This document shows, in pieces, positions 8,187 to 16,969 of a stretch of DNA of 64,000 nt. The DNA is from Gammaproteobacteria bacterium (GTDB lineage Bacteria > Pseudomonadota > Gammaproteobacteria > SZUA-229): the NCBI GenBank assembly GCA_030148865.1, contig JASBSR010000026.1, positions 5,001 to 69,000 of the forward strand, in the 5' to 3' direction. The notes below the pieces were generated by a model. The model searched no databases, was not told the DNA's origin, and saw only the letters and a list, made by a program, of their open reading frames with translations. The translations under genes were made by a program, and so were the position numbers. Numbering within the stretch: position 1 is the first letter of the stretch; each line of letters starts with the position of its first letter.

Positions 8187-8585
8187 TTAAAGCAGCATTG
8201 CTTCAACGCGAAGCAGCATAAACCGCAATCGGTATCGCGTAAGAAAATATGCCAGCAACACCCCGCCGGCGTTCGCCGCCATATCTGCCACCTCAGTATA
8301 GCGATATGGACTGAAACTTTGCACAAACTCCATTAACAAACCCAGACTGACAAATGCCACAATCAACGCACCGCGCTGTCGGGCTCGGTGATATATCTGG
8401 GCAAACCAGAACATTAATGTGAAATATGCAGCTGCGTGATACAGCTTATCCTGATTTGGGAACCCCAGGTTTAAATCCAGCGGATGGCTGGCGAGCGAGA
8501 GGTAGACAACCAAAACCACGATTGCATAGCCAGCACACAACCACAGGCGTTTATATTTTAAGATCGGGTTCTCATCTGTCCCCAT
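8187..8585 (-). CDS. VanZ-like membrane protein
   Basis: A 132-residue protein with about four membrane helices. It carries the VanZ-family pattern: an early PxQDKLYHAAAYFTLMFW region (residues 43-60), then LLMEFVQSFSPYRYTEVADMAANAGGVLLAY (about 83-113). VanZ-like proteins are found in cell-envelope contexts but the biochemical function is unknown. Its ATG shares one base with the uppP stop codon (TGATG), so the two are translationally coupled, which hints at an envelope role. Confidence 0.8.
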   Translation of the reverse strand: MGTDENPILKYKRLWLCAGYAIVVLVVYLSLASHPLDLNLGFPNQDKLYHAAAYFTLMFWFAQIYHRARQRGALIVAFVSLGLLMEFVQSFSPYRYTEVADMAANAGGVLLAYFLTRYRLRFMLLRVEAMLL

Positions 8586-9379
8586 CAGACAAACATCACC
8601 AGCAACACTACACCCAGGATCAGACGGTAGACAACAAATGGCAACATGCCGATGCGCTCCAGTAATTTCAAAAACAAATGGATACAGGCATAAGCGCTCA
8701 CTGCGGATAACAGTGCGCCCAGTAAAATATCATTAATATGACTCAGGCTGGCGACTTCCAGATAATCGATCAATTCGAGGCCTCCGGCGAGCACGATCAC
8801 CGGTATTGATAACAAAAACGAGAATCTCGCTGCCGCCTGACGATTCAGCCCGAGTAACAAAGCAGCGGTGATGGTGATGCCCGAACGCGAGGTACCGGGA
8901 ATTAAAGCCACTGCCTGAGCGCAGCCAATCAGCAGAATATCTTTCCAGGTTAATGAATATTCGTCACGATCACGTTTACCGCGTGCATCCGAGTACCACA
9001 GCAACAGACCAAACACGATAGTCGTGACGGCAATCACCAGTGGTGTGCGCAGATTGTCGCTGATGTAATCTTTGAATATCAGCCCTGCGATGCCTACCGG
9101 AATGGTGCCAATCAAGACTGCCCAGGCGAGGCGTGAATCTGCACTGTGCCTGCCGCCCAGCGAGGCGAACCAGTCTATCGTCATGCCGCGTAGCTCGCGA
9201 CGAAAATACAGCACCACCGCGCTCAGCGTACCTGCGTGGACTGCAACGTCGAACACCAGCCCCTGATCCTGCCAGTGGGTGAGAATCGGAACCAGAATCA
9301 AATGCGCCGAACTGGAAATCGGTAAAAATTCGGTCAGGCCCTGCACCAGCGCCAGCACAATAATCTGAATTAAATCCAT
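8585..9379 (-). CDS. uppP: Undecaprenyl-diphosphatase UppP (BacA)
   Basis: A 264-residue, multi-helix membrane enzyme that removes a phosphate from undecaprenyl diphosphate so the lipid carrier can be reused for peptidoglycan and other envelope polymers. Family motifs: QGLTEFLPISSSAHL (about 14-28) with the conserved Glu, and PGTSRSGITITAALLLG (about 160-176) containing the catalytic Arg. Length matches the family. It is followed by a coupled VanZ-like gene. Confidence 0.95.
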   Translation of the reverse strand: MDLIQIIVLALVQGLTEFLPISSSAHLILVPILTHWQDQGLVFDVAVHAGTLSAVVLYFRRELRGMTIDWFASLGGRHSADSRLAWAVLIGTIPVGIAGLIFKDYISDNLRTPLVIAVTTIVFGLLLWYSDARGKRDRDEYSLTWKDILLIGCAQAVALIPGTSRSGITITAALLLGLNRQAAARFSFLLSIPVIVLAGGLELIDYLEVASLSHINDILLGALLSAVSAYACIHLFLKLLERIGMLPFVVYRLILGVVLLVMFV

Positions 9380-9407
9380 GTCGGTTCCTTATATAAAGTA
9401 TCAATTC

Positions 9408-10589
9408 TTATAAACGAGAGCGCAGATCCTGAACACCAAAGCCATTCAGTTCTACAGCCAGCGCTTTCGCCAGCCCCATAACCTTAAAACGCTCGCCCAT
9501 CTCGGACGGCAGGGTCAGGGTTTTTATTTGTTGCGACAGGCTGACCTGAACGCGAACATCATCGCTCACTTGTTCAGCATGCAATTCCGCCAGCCCCGAC
9601 CCCACCAAAAACGCAGCCTGCGTTGTGTAGCCCAGCATCTCAAACCCGGCGTCGATGGCGGCATCTGCAACCTCGGTGAAATCCACATAGCTGGTAATGT
9701 CCTGAAGTCCCGGATACCAGAGCGGATTCGCATGCGCACGCTGTTGATAGTGACACATCAACGTGCCACGATTGCGCTGCTCGTGATAATACTCTTTAAC
9801 GCCGTAACCGTAATCGACCAGCAACACGGCACCGCGCTCGAGGCTCTGATACAGAGCTTCGAGCCAGGGTCGGTGGTGAAGGTTCAGTTCTGAATAATAA
9901 CTATTTGGTAAAGTAGCTTCACGGCGTTCCTCGATGGCTGCGACTGCTGCTGCAACCCCAGTGCTCGCCGGCTGGTAACCAGACTTCAGGCCATTTCCAG
10001 CGATGCGTACATACATTTGTTCAACACTATCCACGCGTCGACGAAAACATTCCACCGGCATGGCATCCAGCACTTCATTGGCCAGTACCACTCCCTGAAA
10101 ATGTTCGGGCAATGCATCCAGCCAGCTGACTCGTGCCAGCAGCTCTGGCGCATTCGCTGCAATCGTTGCCTGTTGCCGCTGACGCAGCTCAGTGCTGATT
10201 TCTAGTATTTGATACGATTCGGGTACTGCATTCTGGCGAGCCAGTTCCTGCAATATATCGGCCGCCATCAGCCCCGAGCCCGCACCGAATTCGAGCACTG
10301 AATATGTCTCCAGCTCGCGACCGACCATACTGATCTGCCGGGCCAGACACTGTGAGAACAGCGCCGAAACTGCGGGCGCGGTAATAAAATCACCGTTGAC
10401 TCCAAACTTTTGCAAACCATTGCTGTAATACCCCAGCCCTGGCTGATACAGAGCCATGTGCATATAGTGCGCGAAGCTGATGCTGCCACTTTGACGTGCA
10501 CACTCCTGCTCGATCGCAGCAAGCAGTAGCTGGCTGCGCCGTTGGTCTTCGGCAGAGGGTTCAGGTAAGGTCTCGGCGTCAGGTTTCAC
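9408..10589 (-). CDS. MidA/NDUFAF7-family SAM-dependent methyltransferase
   Basis: A 393-residue protein of the PF02636 family, starting at GTG. It shows GSISFAHYMHMALYQPGLGYYS near residues 35-56, the SAM-binding stretch VLEFGAGSGLMAADIL, VVLANEVLDAMPVECF, and LLVDYGYGVKEYYHEQRNRGTLMCHY. The mitochondrial homologue NDUFAF7 methylates an arginine of a complex I subunit, but bacterial targets are not established. An NDUFA9-like gene lies 4.5 kb away, which may be coincidence. It is divergent from the pteridine reductase gene with 62 bases between starts. Confidence 0.85.
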   Translation of the reverse strand: MKPDAETLPEPSAEDQRRSQLLLAAIEQECARQSGSISFAHYMHMALYQPGLGYYSNGLQKFGVNGDFITAPAVSALFSQCLARQISMVGRELETYSVLEFGAGSGLMAADILQELARQNAVPESYQILEISTELRQRQQATIAANAPELLARVSWLDALPEHFQGVVLANEVLDAMPVECFRRRVDSVEQMYVRIAGNGLKSGYQPASTGVAAAVAAIEERREATLPNSYYSELNLHHRPWLEALYQSLERGAVLLVDYGYGVKEYYHEQRNRGTLMCHYQQRAHANPLWYPGLQDITSYVDFTEVADAAIDAGFEMLGYTTQAAFLVGSGLAELHAEQVSDDVRVQVSLSQQIKTLTLPSEMGERFKVMGLAKALAVELNGFGVQDLRSRL

Positions 10590-10651
10590 TTTGGTTGTCG
10601 GCGTAGTTATGCGATTATGAGCGGAACAAATAGCGTGAGTTGTAAATAAAG

Positions 10652-11404
10652 GTGACCGATTCTAACAGTTTGCACGGCAAGGCCGCACTAATTACTGGCG
10701 GCGCAAAACGCATCGGCGCCAAAGACAGCCGCGCCCTGCACGCCGCCGGTATGAATATTATTATTCACTGCCGCAGCTCGCGCGCAGAAGCCGAAGCACT
10801 GGCGGCTGAACTCAACGAGCTACGCGCGCATTCTGCACAAGTTTTACAGCTCGATCTCGATCATACCGAACAGCTCGCCGGGCTCATTGAGCAGGCAGTT
10901 GCTGTCTGGGGCCGGCTTGATGCCCTGATTAACAATGCCTCCAGTTTTTATCCGACGCCGGTCGGCAGCATCACCGAAGATGACTGGGATACATTATTCA
11001 ACAGCAATCTCAAAGCACCTCTGTTTTTATCGCAGGCAGCTGCACCACATCTTAAAAAGACCGGCGGCTGCATTATCAACATGGTCGATGTGCACGCCTT
11101 TAAACCCATGCGCAAGCACCCGGTGTATTGCGCCGCCAAAGCCGGGCTGGCGATGCTGACCCAGTCGCTGGCGCGCGAACTGGGTCCTGAAATCCGTGTC
11201 AATGCTGTCGCTCCCGGCGCAATTCTCTGGCCAGAACACGAAATGAACGACACTACAAAAAACCTCATCCTCGATCGCACCGCATTAAAACGCGCAGGCA
11301 CACCAGCTGATATCGCAAAAACCATTCTGTTTCTGGTACGCGACGCCGATTACATCACCGGCCAGATTATCTCAGTCGATGGTGGGCGCTCGCTCAACAT
11401 ATAA
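10652..11404 (+). CDS. Pteridine reductase (FolM-like short-chain dehydrogenase)
   Basis: A 250-residue classical SDR starting at GTG. The cofactor motif is ITGGAKRIGAK (14-24), followed by HCRSSRAEAEAL, where an Arg suits NADPH. Then come NNASSFYPTPVGSI and the catalytic YCAAK, with WPEHEM near the substrate loop and a C-terminal ITGQIISVDGGRSLNI. The HCRSS and NNASSFYPT elements are characteristic of pteridine reductases, which reduce dihydrobiopterin- or dihydrofolate-like substrates. folB and folK lie about 6 kb downstream. The next gene starts 18 bases after its stop on the same strand. Confidence 0.85.
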   Translation: MTDSNSLHGKAALITGGAKRIGAKDSRALHAAGMNIIIHCRSSRAEAEALAAELNELRAHSAQVLQLDLDHTEQLAGLIEQAVAVWGRLDALINNASSFYPTPVGSITEDDWDTLFNSNLKAPLFLSQAAAPHLKKTGGCIINMVDVHAFKPMRKHPVYCAAKAGLAMLTQSLARELGPEIRVNAVAPGAILWPEHEMNDTTKNLILDRTALKRAGTPADIAKTILFLVRDADYITGQIISVDGGRSLNI

Positions 11405-11422
11405 TACGCACCAGTCTCTGCC

Positions 11423-12049
11423 GTGTCGACTCATCTAGGCCTCATCAGTGACCCGCATGCCACCCCTGCAGCACTGGCCCAGGCATTGGCGGTTTTCGAT
11501 CAACACCAGGTCGACCGTATACTTTGTACCGGTGATATTGCCGGCTATTTCGACGCGCTTGATGCCACTGTCGCATTACTCAGCAAACACCAGTGCGAAT
11601 GCATCATCGGCAATCATGATCAGAAATTTTTGCAAACCAATCCCCAGCTCAAACACAGCCGAAGTTATCAGTATTTAAACCAGCTTGGCACAAGACTGAT
11701 GCTTGAACTCGAAGGCAAACGTATTTATATGGTGCACGCAGAACCTCCAGACGCACAACACGGCGGCATCAAGTTACTCAATCTCAATGGCGAAATAATT
11801 CCCGAACATAAAGCTCACTGGGTACAACAGCTCAAGGGATTTGACTACGACGTGTTAATTGTCGGCCACACGCATCAGGTATTCGCCGAACAACTGGGCG
11901 AGGTCTTCGTGGTAAACCCTGGCAGTAGTGCGTTTAATCACAGCTGTATGATACTCTCGCTGCCAGAGATGAAAACTCAGCTATTCGCGCTGGGTAATAA
12001 AGTAATAGTCAAATGCTGGAACTGGAGCATGTTGGCTCAAGGCCAGTGA
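11423..12049 (+). CDS. YfcE/MJ0936-type metallophosphoesterase
   Basis: A 208-residue calcineurin-like phosphoesterase starting at GTG. Metal ligands are visible in order: ISDPHATPAAL (Asp and His at residues 9 and 11), LCTGDIAGY (Asp 38), IGNHDQ (Asn-His), MVHAEPP and the final VGHTHQVF. The usual first motif is SDxHGN; here the residue after His is Ala, a small deviation. It follows the pteridine reductase by 18 bases, so the two probably share a transcript, but no substrate link is evident. Confidence 0.85.
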   Translation: MSTHLGLISDPHATPAALAQALAVFDQHQVDRILCTGDIAGYFDALDATVALLSKHQCECIIGNHDQKFLQTNPQLKHSRSYQYLNQLGTRLMLELEGKRIYMVHAEPPDAQHGGIKLLNLNGEIIPEHKAHWVQQLKGFDYDVLIVGHTHQVFAEQLGEVFVVNPGSSAFNHSCMILSLPEMKTQLFALGNKVIVKCWNWSMLAQGQ

Positions 12050-12172
12050 CTGAATATGTTTGCCACCAAGCCAAGCTCAGGAAAAATTTAATGTTATTAC
12101 TACATTGCCAGCCGACGTCAGTCACTGTGGCAAAGCTTTTAGTGTTTAACAGCAAACCTGTCAGCAACAGAC

Positions 12173-12556
12173 TCAGTCTGGATTGAGATAACCAAACTCG
12201 CCCTGCCATTCGCCCTGACGGTAATCCAGGCTTAACCAGTGCGGTATATAGCACTCAGGTTTGGCAATCGGAAAATCGGTCAACGGTGGTTTGCCGGTCT
12301 CATCAGTCTCGGTCACGCCACAGGCCCGGGTCATCACCGGCCGAAACCCGATTTCCAGCTTATCGCTGACCCTGGCTTGATATTGTGTATCCAGCGTCTG
12401 GCGAATCCTGACCTGCTTGCGCAGCAGACAACTGAAATACAGCTCCATTTCGAGCTTTAGTGGTGTTTCAAGCTTATCCAGCTGCTTGCGTGCCGCTCGA
12501 CTCAGCTCGACCCTGAGTTCACGGCCTTCGAGTTCTACCGTATGTCTCATCCGCAT
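12173..12556 (-). CDS. Conserved hypothetical protein (127 aa)
   Basis: No family recognised. The sequence is soluble, without signal peptide or membrane helix, and reads as alternating strands and a central helical part (RAARKQLDKLETPLKLEMELYFSCLLRK, about 20-47). It contains a short Cys-containing segment (RACGVTET) and ends in GEFGYLNPD. The ATG at 12556 is three bases past the stop of the upstream methyltransferase gene, so both are likely co-transcribed; a second ATG six bases later is possible. Codon use is like its neighbours, supporting a real gene. Confidence 0.6.
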   Translation of the reverse strand: MRMRHTVELEGRELRVELSRAARKQLDKLETPLKLEMELYFSCLLRKQVRIRQTLDTQYQARVSDKLEIGFRPVMTRACGVTETDETGKPPLTDFPIAKPECYIPHWLSLDYRQGEWQGEFGYLNPD

Positions 12557-12559
12557 CGC

Positions 12560-13381
12560 CTACACATAACCAATCGCCACGCAGGCCTCGGCAGCAATCT
12601 CAGGGTTTTCTTTGCTGGAATTTTCTATCACCAGCCGGGCAAAAATCTCACCTGCCTTTGCGGTATTTTCCTGACCCAGCTTTTTAAACAGCTGCGCCAG
12701 CGGCGGCGCTGAAGCAGTGAAATCGTTCCAGAAAATCTGCGGTGACTGTACAGGCAATACTCCACGCATAGTGCTGACCTCGATGCGCGCAAAACCGGCC
12801 TGCCCCATGGTCTGGGTCAACGCCTGCTCGCCGCTCATGCGCGCCCATACTGGAGTTTCGGAGGGAAATTCAAAATCCGGCTTCACGGTTTCGACCGCCT
12901 GTCTGAGATAACGCATCATTTCAAACTCTTCCGGCCTGCCCCAGCAAACGACTGCACAACGACCACCGGGCTTTAGCACACGGCGTAATTCAGTCACACC
13001 TTTGACGATGTCGGGGAAAAAAATCACCCCCACTATCGAAGCACTAATATCGAAACTGGCATCAGCTGCGCTCAAAGCCTGGCCATTCATAATCGCGGTA
13101 TCAATATTGTTTACCCCCTGTTGCGCTATGCGCTGGCGTAATCGCGTTACCATGCCTTCGGCAAAATCAGTCGCCAGCACCTCACCACCAGCCCGCGCTG
13201 CCGCGAGCGCGAAGGTTCCGGTGCCCGTGGCCACATCCAGTACCCGCTCGCCTTTCTGTAACTTCAATAACCGCAGGGCTTCCGTCGCCAGCTGCGCGGT
13301 GACTGGCTCAAAAGCACGTTCATAAACTTCAGCAATCTGGCTCCAGCCTTCGGGAATCTGATCTGGACTTAATGTCGACAT
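12560..13381 (-). CDS. Class I SAM-dependent methyltransferase
   Basis: A 273-residue UbiE-like methyltransferase. Motif I is VLDVATGTGTFALAAARAGG (about 48-67), followed by the acidic LATDFAEGMV and later FDISASIVGVIFFPD and LRRVLKPGGRCAVVCW. The length and the Pro-rich end suggest a small-molecule substrate, but which one cannot be read. The ATG has AGGGG upstream. The hypothetical 127-residue protein follows with a three-base gap, making a two-gene unit. Confidence 0.85.
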   Translation of the reverse strand: MSTLSPDQIPEGWSQIAEVYERAFEPVTAQLATEALRLLKLQKGERVLDVATGTGTFALAAARAGGEVLATDFAEGMVTRLRQRIAQQGVNNIDTAIMNGQALSAADASFDISASIVGVIFFPDIVKGVTELRRVLKPGGRCAVVCWGRPEEFEMMRYLRQAVETVKPDFEFPSETPVWARMSGEQALTQTMGQAGFARIEVSTMRGVLPVQSPQIFWNDFTASAPPLAQLFKKLGQENTAKAGEIFARLVIENSSKENPEIAAEACVAIGYV

Positions 13382-13418
13382 GGTAACCCCTGGTAATTAA
13401 CGAACTCGATGAGCCCGC

Positions 13419-14186
13419 TTAGGTAATATTTGTCTGAAAGACCAGGCTGGGACTCTCGTGATTATTTGTTTGCAATGCAAATCTACACGCATTGTTGTTC
13501 AATATTATTTCTGCTGTTACCTTGTCACAATCCATTTGTTCGACGCGACTATCTGCCTGTTCGAGCAACTTTTGCAGCGCAAGCCCAAAAGCCTGCTGCT
13601 TTCCTTTGTTGAGTCCGAGCCTGCTCCAGCTCTGTGCTGCATGTATTTTTCCGGATTCGCCTAACTCAGCAAAATGCTCAAGCAGTCTCGCACAGAGTCT
13701 CGACTCACCGATCACAGCCTTGAGCCAAGCCATAATATCATTCTCAACCATAGCCGTAGCAGCGGGCAACAACGCCAGCAGGTCGTCCGGAAGAAACTGA
13801 GTAAGCGATTCTTTATTCACCCTTCCGCGCATGATATCTTCATTGATCATTTGCTCATAATCAGGCGTCGGATCCGAACCTGTTCGCAGAGCAAGCTGTG
13901 CCAGCGCCATTGCCTCGCTCCGGTGCCCACTGACACCGAATCCCGACAGGAAATGGTCAAGAATGTCATGTACCAGCACAGAGGTATTAATTTTTTTACC
14001 CGTTTCACGCGTACTCGCAATTATTTCAAGATCACCAATGGTTGCATTCAGTTTCCATCCGCGAGCCCCAAAGCCATCATCCCAGGATTTTTTATAGGTC
14101 AGCGGCAGGCGAACGCCCTGCGCGGCAAAACCTAATATTTCTTCAGGATATTGCCGCACATCGAATAAGCAGCTGCCATCACACAC
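13419..14186 (-). CDS. Hypothetical protein with a HDxxDH motif (255 aa)
   Basis: Family not recognised. The start is GTG at 14186 behind a good GAGGTGG ribosome site. The N-terminal third reads MCDGSCLFDVRQYPEEIL; a HDILDHF motif follows in VLVHDILDHFLSGFGVSGHRSEAMAL (about 71-96), which could bind a metal, though no complete known hydrolase pattern is seen. The C-terminal half is mostly helical. No signal peptide or membrane helix. It lies between the methyltransferase gene and MITE-like copy 2, on the minus strand. Confidence 0.6.
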   Translation of the reverse strand: MCDGSCLFDVRQYPEEILGFAAQGVRLPLTYKKSWDDGFGARGWKLNATIGDLEIIASTRETGKKINTSVLVHDILDHFLSGFGVSGHRSEAMALAQLALRTGSDPTPDYEQMINEDIMRGRVNKESLTQFLPDDLLALLPAATAMVENDIMAWLKAVIGESRLCARLLEHFAELGESGKIHAAQSWSRLGLNKGKQQAFGLALQKLLEQADSRVEQMDCDKVTAEIILNNNACRFALQTNNHESPSLVFQTNIT

Positions 14187-14223
14187 GGTACCACCTCTCT
14201 CACTGCGCGAAGTAAAAATACAC

Positions 14224-14373
14224 CAGGGGAAGCCCTGATTAATTCAGCGTTTCCCTCGGTGTGCTACCACGTGCAATGGTTAACAAGCCATTGCACGTGA
14301 AGAAAACGGCAAATCGAATTTAACCTTTCCTATACTCTGATAATGCATAAATGACACATCAGAGCTGCCCTAG
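14224..14373. repeat. MITE-like element, copy 2
   Basis: 150 bases with ends related to copies 1 and 3 (left CCCTGATTAATTCAG, right GACACATCAGAGCTGCCC). Inside is a perfect 12-base-pair hairpin, CACGTGCAATGG at 14268-14279 pairing with CCATTGCACGTG at 14288-14299. The interior aligns along its length with copy 3. Terminal TTAA has decayed to CAGG/CTAG. The TAG stop of DsrE-like gene 2 (14370-14372) is inside its right end. Confidence 0.8.
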
Positions 14374-14999
14374 ATAAATAAGGTAACGTCAGCCTGCTGC
14401 GCTGTCGGTAAAAAAGATGCTGCCCCGACCCACTCGGTGACCTCGGGCAAAAAATCATCTTGCTTCCAGCCAAACAGATCCACAGTCATCTGGCAGGCGA
14501 TCATTTTAACCTCGGCTTCCAGGCAGAGTTCACGCAGCTCTTCGATGGAGGCCACACCTTTGTTTTTCACTGTTTTTTTCATCAGACTGGTGGCCACTTT
14601 TTCAAAACCCGGGACATTGCCCATGACTGCATTTGGCATTTTCCAGTTAATGTTCTGCAGCCACTGGGGACCAAACGGCATTTTCATCGGCATCGCCGGA
14701 TTGCCCAACGGGCTGACTTCAAGCGCGAGATCTTTTTTCAGCAGACTCAGGCCATAAAAAGTAAAGAAACAAGCGACATCCCAGCCCAGCGCTGCGGCCG
14801 TGGACGCTAATATAAACGGTGGATACGCCCAGTCCAGCGTACCCTTGGTCACCACAAGGGCCATTGACGGGGTGCGCGCGGCCTCACGTTTTTCCATTTG
14901 CTCGGCAAATTTCTGCTCGAACCAGGCATCTGGATTACCACTGATCGATGCCGCAGTACTCACCTCTGACTGCTCATTCAAATTCGTAATATTCTTCAT
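14370..14999 (-). CDS. DsrE/DrsE_2-family sulfur-relay-like protein (paralogue 2, N-terminally extended)
   Basis: A 209-residue paralogue of the gene at 428-943. Residues 51-209 align almost throughout: TKGTLDWAYPPFILAST, FFTFYGLSLLKKDL, the NPAMPMKMPFGP block, and the conserved Cys in IACQMTVDLFG. It differs by an extra 45-50 residues at the N-terminus containing an amphipathic helix (DAWFEQKFAEQMEKREAA). The ATG at 14999 has GGGAG six bases upstream, supporting the long form. It is divergent from a LysR-type regulator and shares an upstream palindrome with paralogue 1. Its stop codon lies in a MITE-like repeat. Confidence 0.85.
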   Translation of the reverse strand: MKNITNLNEQSEVSTAASISGNPDAWFEQKFAEQMEKREAARTPSMALVVTKGTLDWAYPPFILASTAAALGWDVACFFTFYGLSLLKKDLALEVSPLGNPAMPMKMPFGPQWLQNINWKMPNAVMGNVPGFEKVATSLMKKTVKNKGVASIEELRELCLEAEVKMIACQMTVDLFGWKQDDFLPEVTEWVGAASFLPTAQQADVTLFI

Positions 15000-15063
15000 G
15001 TTGCGCTCCCGGCTGCATGCCTTATGAGTTATGCCTGCAAAAATGTGCTGACGTGCTGAAAAT

Positions 15064-15077
15064 ATTAGACTAGTCTT
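15064..15077 (-). promoter_or_regulatory. Palindromic site between DsrE-like gene 2 and lysR
   Basis: Read on the minus strand it is AAGACTAGTCTAAT, 65 bases before the DsrE-like start, with a perfect AGACTAGTCT core. It equals the site at 383-395 apart from one extra base. LysR proteins usually bind imperfect dyads in such divergent regions, so this is a candidate operator. Confidence 0.5.
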
Positions 15078-15157
15078 ATATGAAAATAATCAGCTCGGCA
15101 GGAATATCATTCATTCTTACATGGAATAAATAACCCACTGATTACTGGAGAAAAATC

Positions 15158-16048
15158 ATGGATGTGATGCAAAGTATGGAGGTATTTCGCAGGGTCGCAG
15201 AAGCAGGTAGCTTTTCGGCTGTGGCGCGTGAAACCGCGACATCACAGTCCACTGTGAGCAAGCACATCGCGGCGCTGGAGCAGCGCCTGGGCACCAAGTT
15301 GCTCAACCGCAGCACCCGCCAGCTCAACCTCACCGAAGCCGGTAGCGAGTATTACCATTATTGTGTGCGCATCCTGAATGACTTCCAGGAAGCCGAAGCC
15401 AGTGTCGGCAAAGGCAGGATTCTGCCTACCGGCACCCTGCGCATCGCCTCCTCGGCTGCCTTTGGGCGAATTTTTGTGATGCCGTTTTTAAACCGTTTTT
15501 TAGCACAGTACCCCGACATCCAGATCGACTATCTTATCGGTGAGCGTAGCGTTGACATCGTCAAGGAAGGCATTGATCTTGCGATTCACGTCGGCCCGCT
15601 GGCCGATTCTTCGCTGATCGCACGTAAAATTGGCAGCTGCCATCGTGTGGTGGTGGCCAGCCCGGCGTATTTGCTGAAACACGGCTTTCCCAAAACCCCG
15701 GCGGATCTGGAACATCACAGTTGCTTGCTGCACTCACAGCAAAAGTCACCCCGCCAGTGGTTTTTTTATAGCGCCCATCATGGCGACGAAAGCGTGCGCC
15801 TGACTGGCCGATTTATGGCGAGCAGCAATGATGCCCTGGTCGAAGCCGCACTCAACGGACTCGGTATTGCCACCCTGTGTGACTGGCAGGCCAGAGACTA
15901 TATCAAACAGGGCAGGCTGACCGTACTGCTCGCTAAATTTCATCTCAGTACCTATGACATCAACGCGCTTTACCCCGAGCGCCGTTTCGTGCCGCAAAAA
16001 GTGAAACGCCTGATCGAGTATCTGAAAGAGAGTTATAAGCAGCTGTAG
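15158..16048 (+). CDS. LysR-family transcriptional regulator
   Basis: A 296-residue LTTR. The N-terminal winged helix-turn-helix is clear: FRRVAEAGSFSAVARETATSQSTVSKHIAALEQRLGTKLLNRSTRQLNLTEAG (about residues 9-61). The C-terminal half is the substrate-binding domain (GTLRIASSAAFGRIFVMPFLNRF...). It is of the CrgA/AaeR-like subgroup by overall layout. Divergent arrangement with DsrE-like gene 2 suggests it controls that gene and itself; the effector is unknown. Confidence 0.9.
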   Translation: MDVMQSMEVFRRVAEAGSFSAVARETATSQSTVSKHIAALEQRLGTKLLNRSTRQLNLTEAGSEYYHYCVRILNDFQEAEASVGKGRILPTGTLRIASSAAFGRIFVMPFLNRFLAQYPDIQIDYLIGERSVDIVKEGIDLAIHVGPLADSSLIARKIGSCHRVVVASPAYLLKHGFPKTPADLEHHSCLLHSQQKSPRQWFFYSAHHGDESVRLTGRFMASSNDALVEAALNGLGIATLCDWQARDYIKQGRLTVLLAKFHLSTYDINALYPERRFVPQKVKRLIEYLKESYKQL

Positions 16049-16477
16049 CAGCCACGCTGGCCAAGTTCTTGCTCAGAAGGCGGAGGGTTATCGAGCATAT
16101 ATAGAAATACGCGCCTTGATAGTTACCACTTACCGCTCGTATGTCTGAATATACAGTATATATGTGAACAGAATCGGTTAACACTCACGTGGGAGGAGGC
16201 ATATCTTATCGGCCGCAACACCACCAAATTACCCGCTCCACCCCTTATCTCTCTGGGAAAAAGATTATTGGCAATACGTGCTTGCCTAATCTCAATGACT
16301 TATGTGCAGATGAGCGTAAATCACGGCTTGAACCAAAGCGACCCGACGGTGTAGTGATTAATATTTGTTTTTTGGATAACGTTTTTAACCGCTTGAACAA
16401 CTGGAACTAGATCTGAATTGCCGCTAATAATAATTGCTCGATCATAAACACCATCGACAGCATATGGATCATATATA
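16049..16477. other. Gene-free interval between lysR and folK
   Basis: About 430 bases between two convergent genes. A 73-codon frame at 16189-16410 has no recognisable product and unusual composition, so it is not called. There is an A/T-rich dyad near 16149-16163 (ATATACAGTATATAT). Nothing else is supported. Confidence 0.5.
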
Positions 16478-16966
16478 CTAAAACTGAAACTCTATAGGAG
16501 CAATATTTTCCTTTGTTTTATCAAATAGTTGCCACAACTCAGCATAAGTTTTTTTCACCACCGGGTGTGTCAGCCCGGGGGCTATTTCTGCCAGCGGCCA
16601 GAGTACAAAAGCATTTTTCAGGATCTCGTCGCGCGGCAGGGTGAGGCCGTTTTCGCTCAGCACCAGGTCGTCGTAGAGCAGCAGATCGAGATCCAGGGTA
16701 CGTGAAGAGAATTTTGGGCCACTGCGATCACGACCATTTGAGTCTTCGATCTCGGCCAGTTTTTTATTGGTAGTGTGCACATCGTCGCTGGAATCACAGG
16801 CAATGATCATGTTGTAAAAAGCATCGCCCACGAAACCCACGGCTTCGCTTTCGTACACCGAAGACAGCTCCAGCTCGCCGAAAGCCTGCTGCAGCGCGAT
16901 GATGCCAGCGCGGGTGTGGGCTTCGCGTTCGATATTACTGCCCAGACTGATATAGATTCTCGCCAC
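16478..16966 (-). CDS. folK: 6-Hydroxymethyl-7,8-dihydropterin pyrophosphokinase FolK
   Basis: A 162-residue HPPK that transfers pyrophosphate from ATP to 6-hydroxymethyl-dihydropterin in folate synthesis. Motifs: ISLGSNIEREAHTRAGI (6-22), RDRSGPKFSSRTLDLDLLLYDDL (about 80-102) with the two magnesium-binding Asp residues, and LPRDEILKNAFVLWPLAEIAP. The start is GTG with GGAG upstream. It lies three bases downstream of folB on the same strand, forming a folate operon. Confidence 0.95.
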   Translation of the reverse strand: MARIYISLGSNIEREAHTRAGIIALQQAFGELELSSVYESEAVGFVGDAFYNMIIACDSSDDVHTTNKKLAEIEDSNGRDRSGPKFSSRTLDLDLLLYDDLVLSENGLTLPRDEILKNAFVLWPLAEIAPGLTHPVVKKTYAELWQLFDKTKENIAPIEFQF

Positions 16967-16969
16967 AGC

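Noticed and set aside
16189-16410. 73-codon open frame between lysR and folK
   Set aside because: No recognisable family, no supporting ribosome site or neighbour, and composition unlike neighbouring genes.
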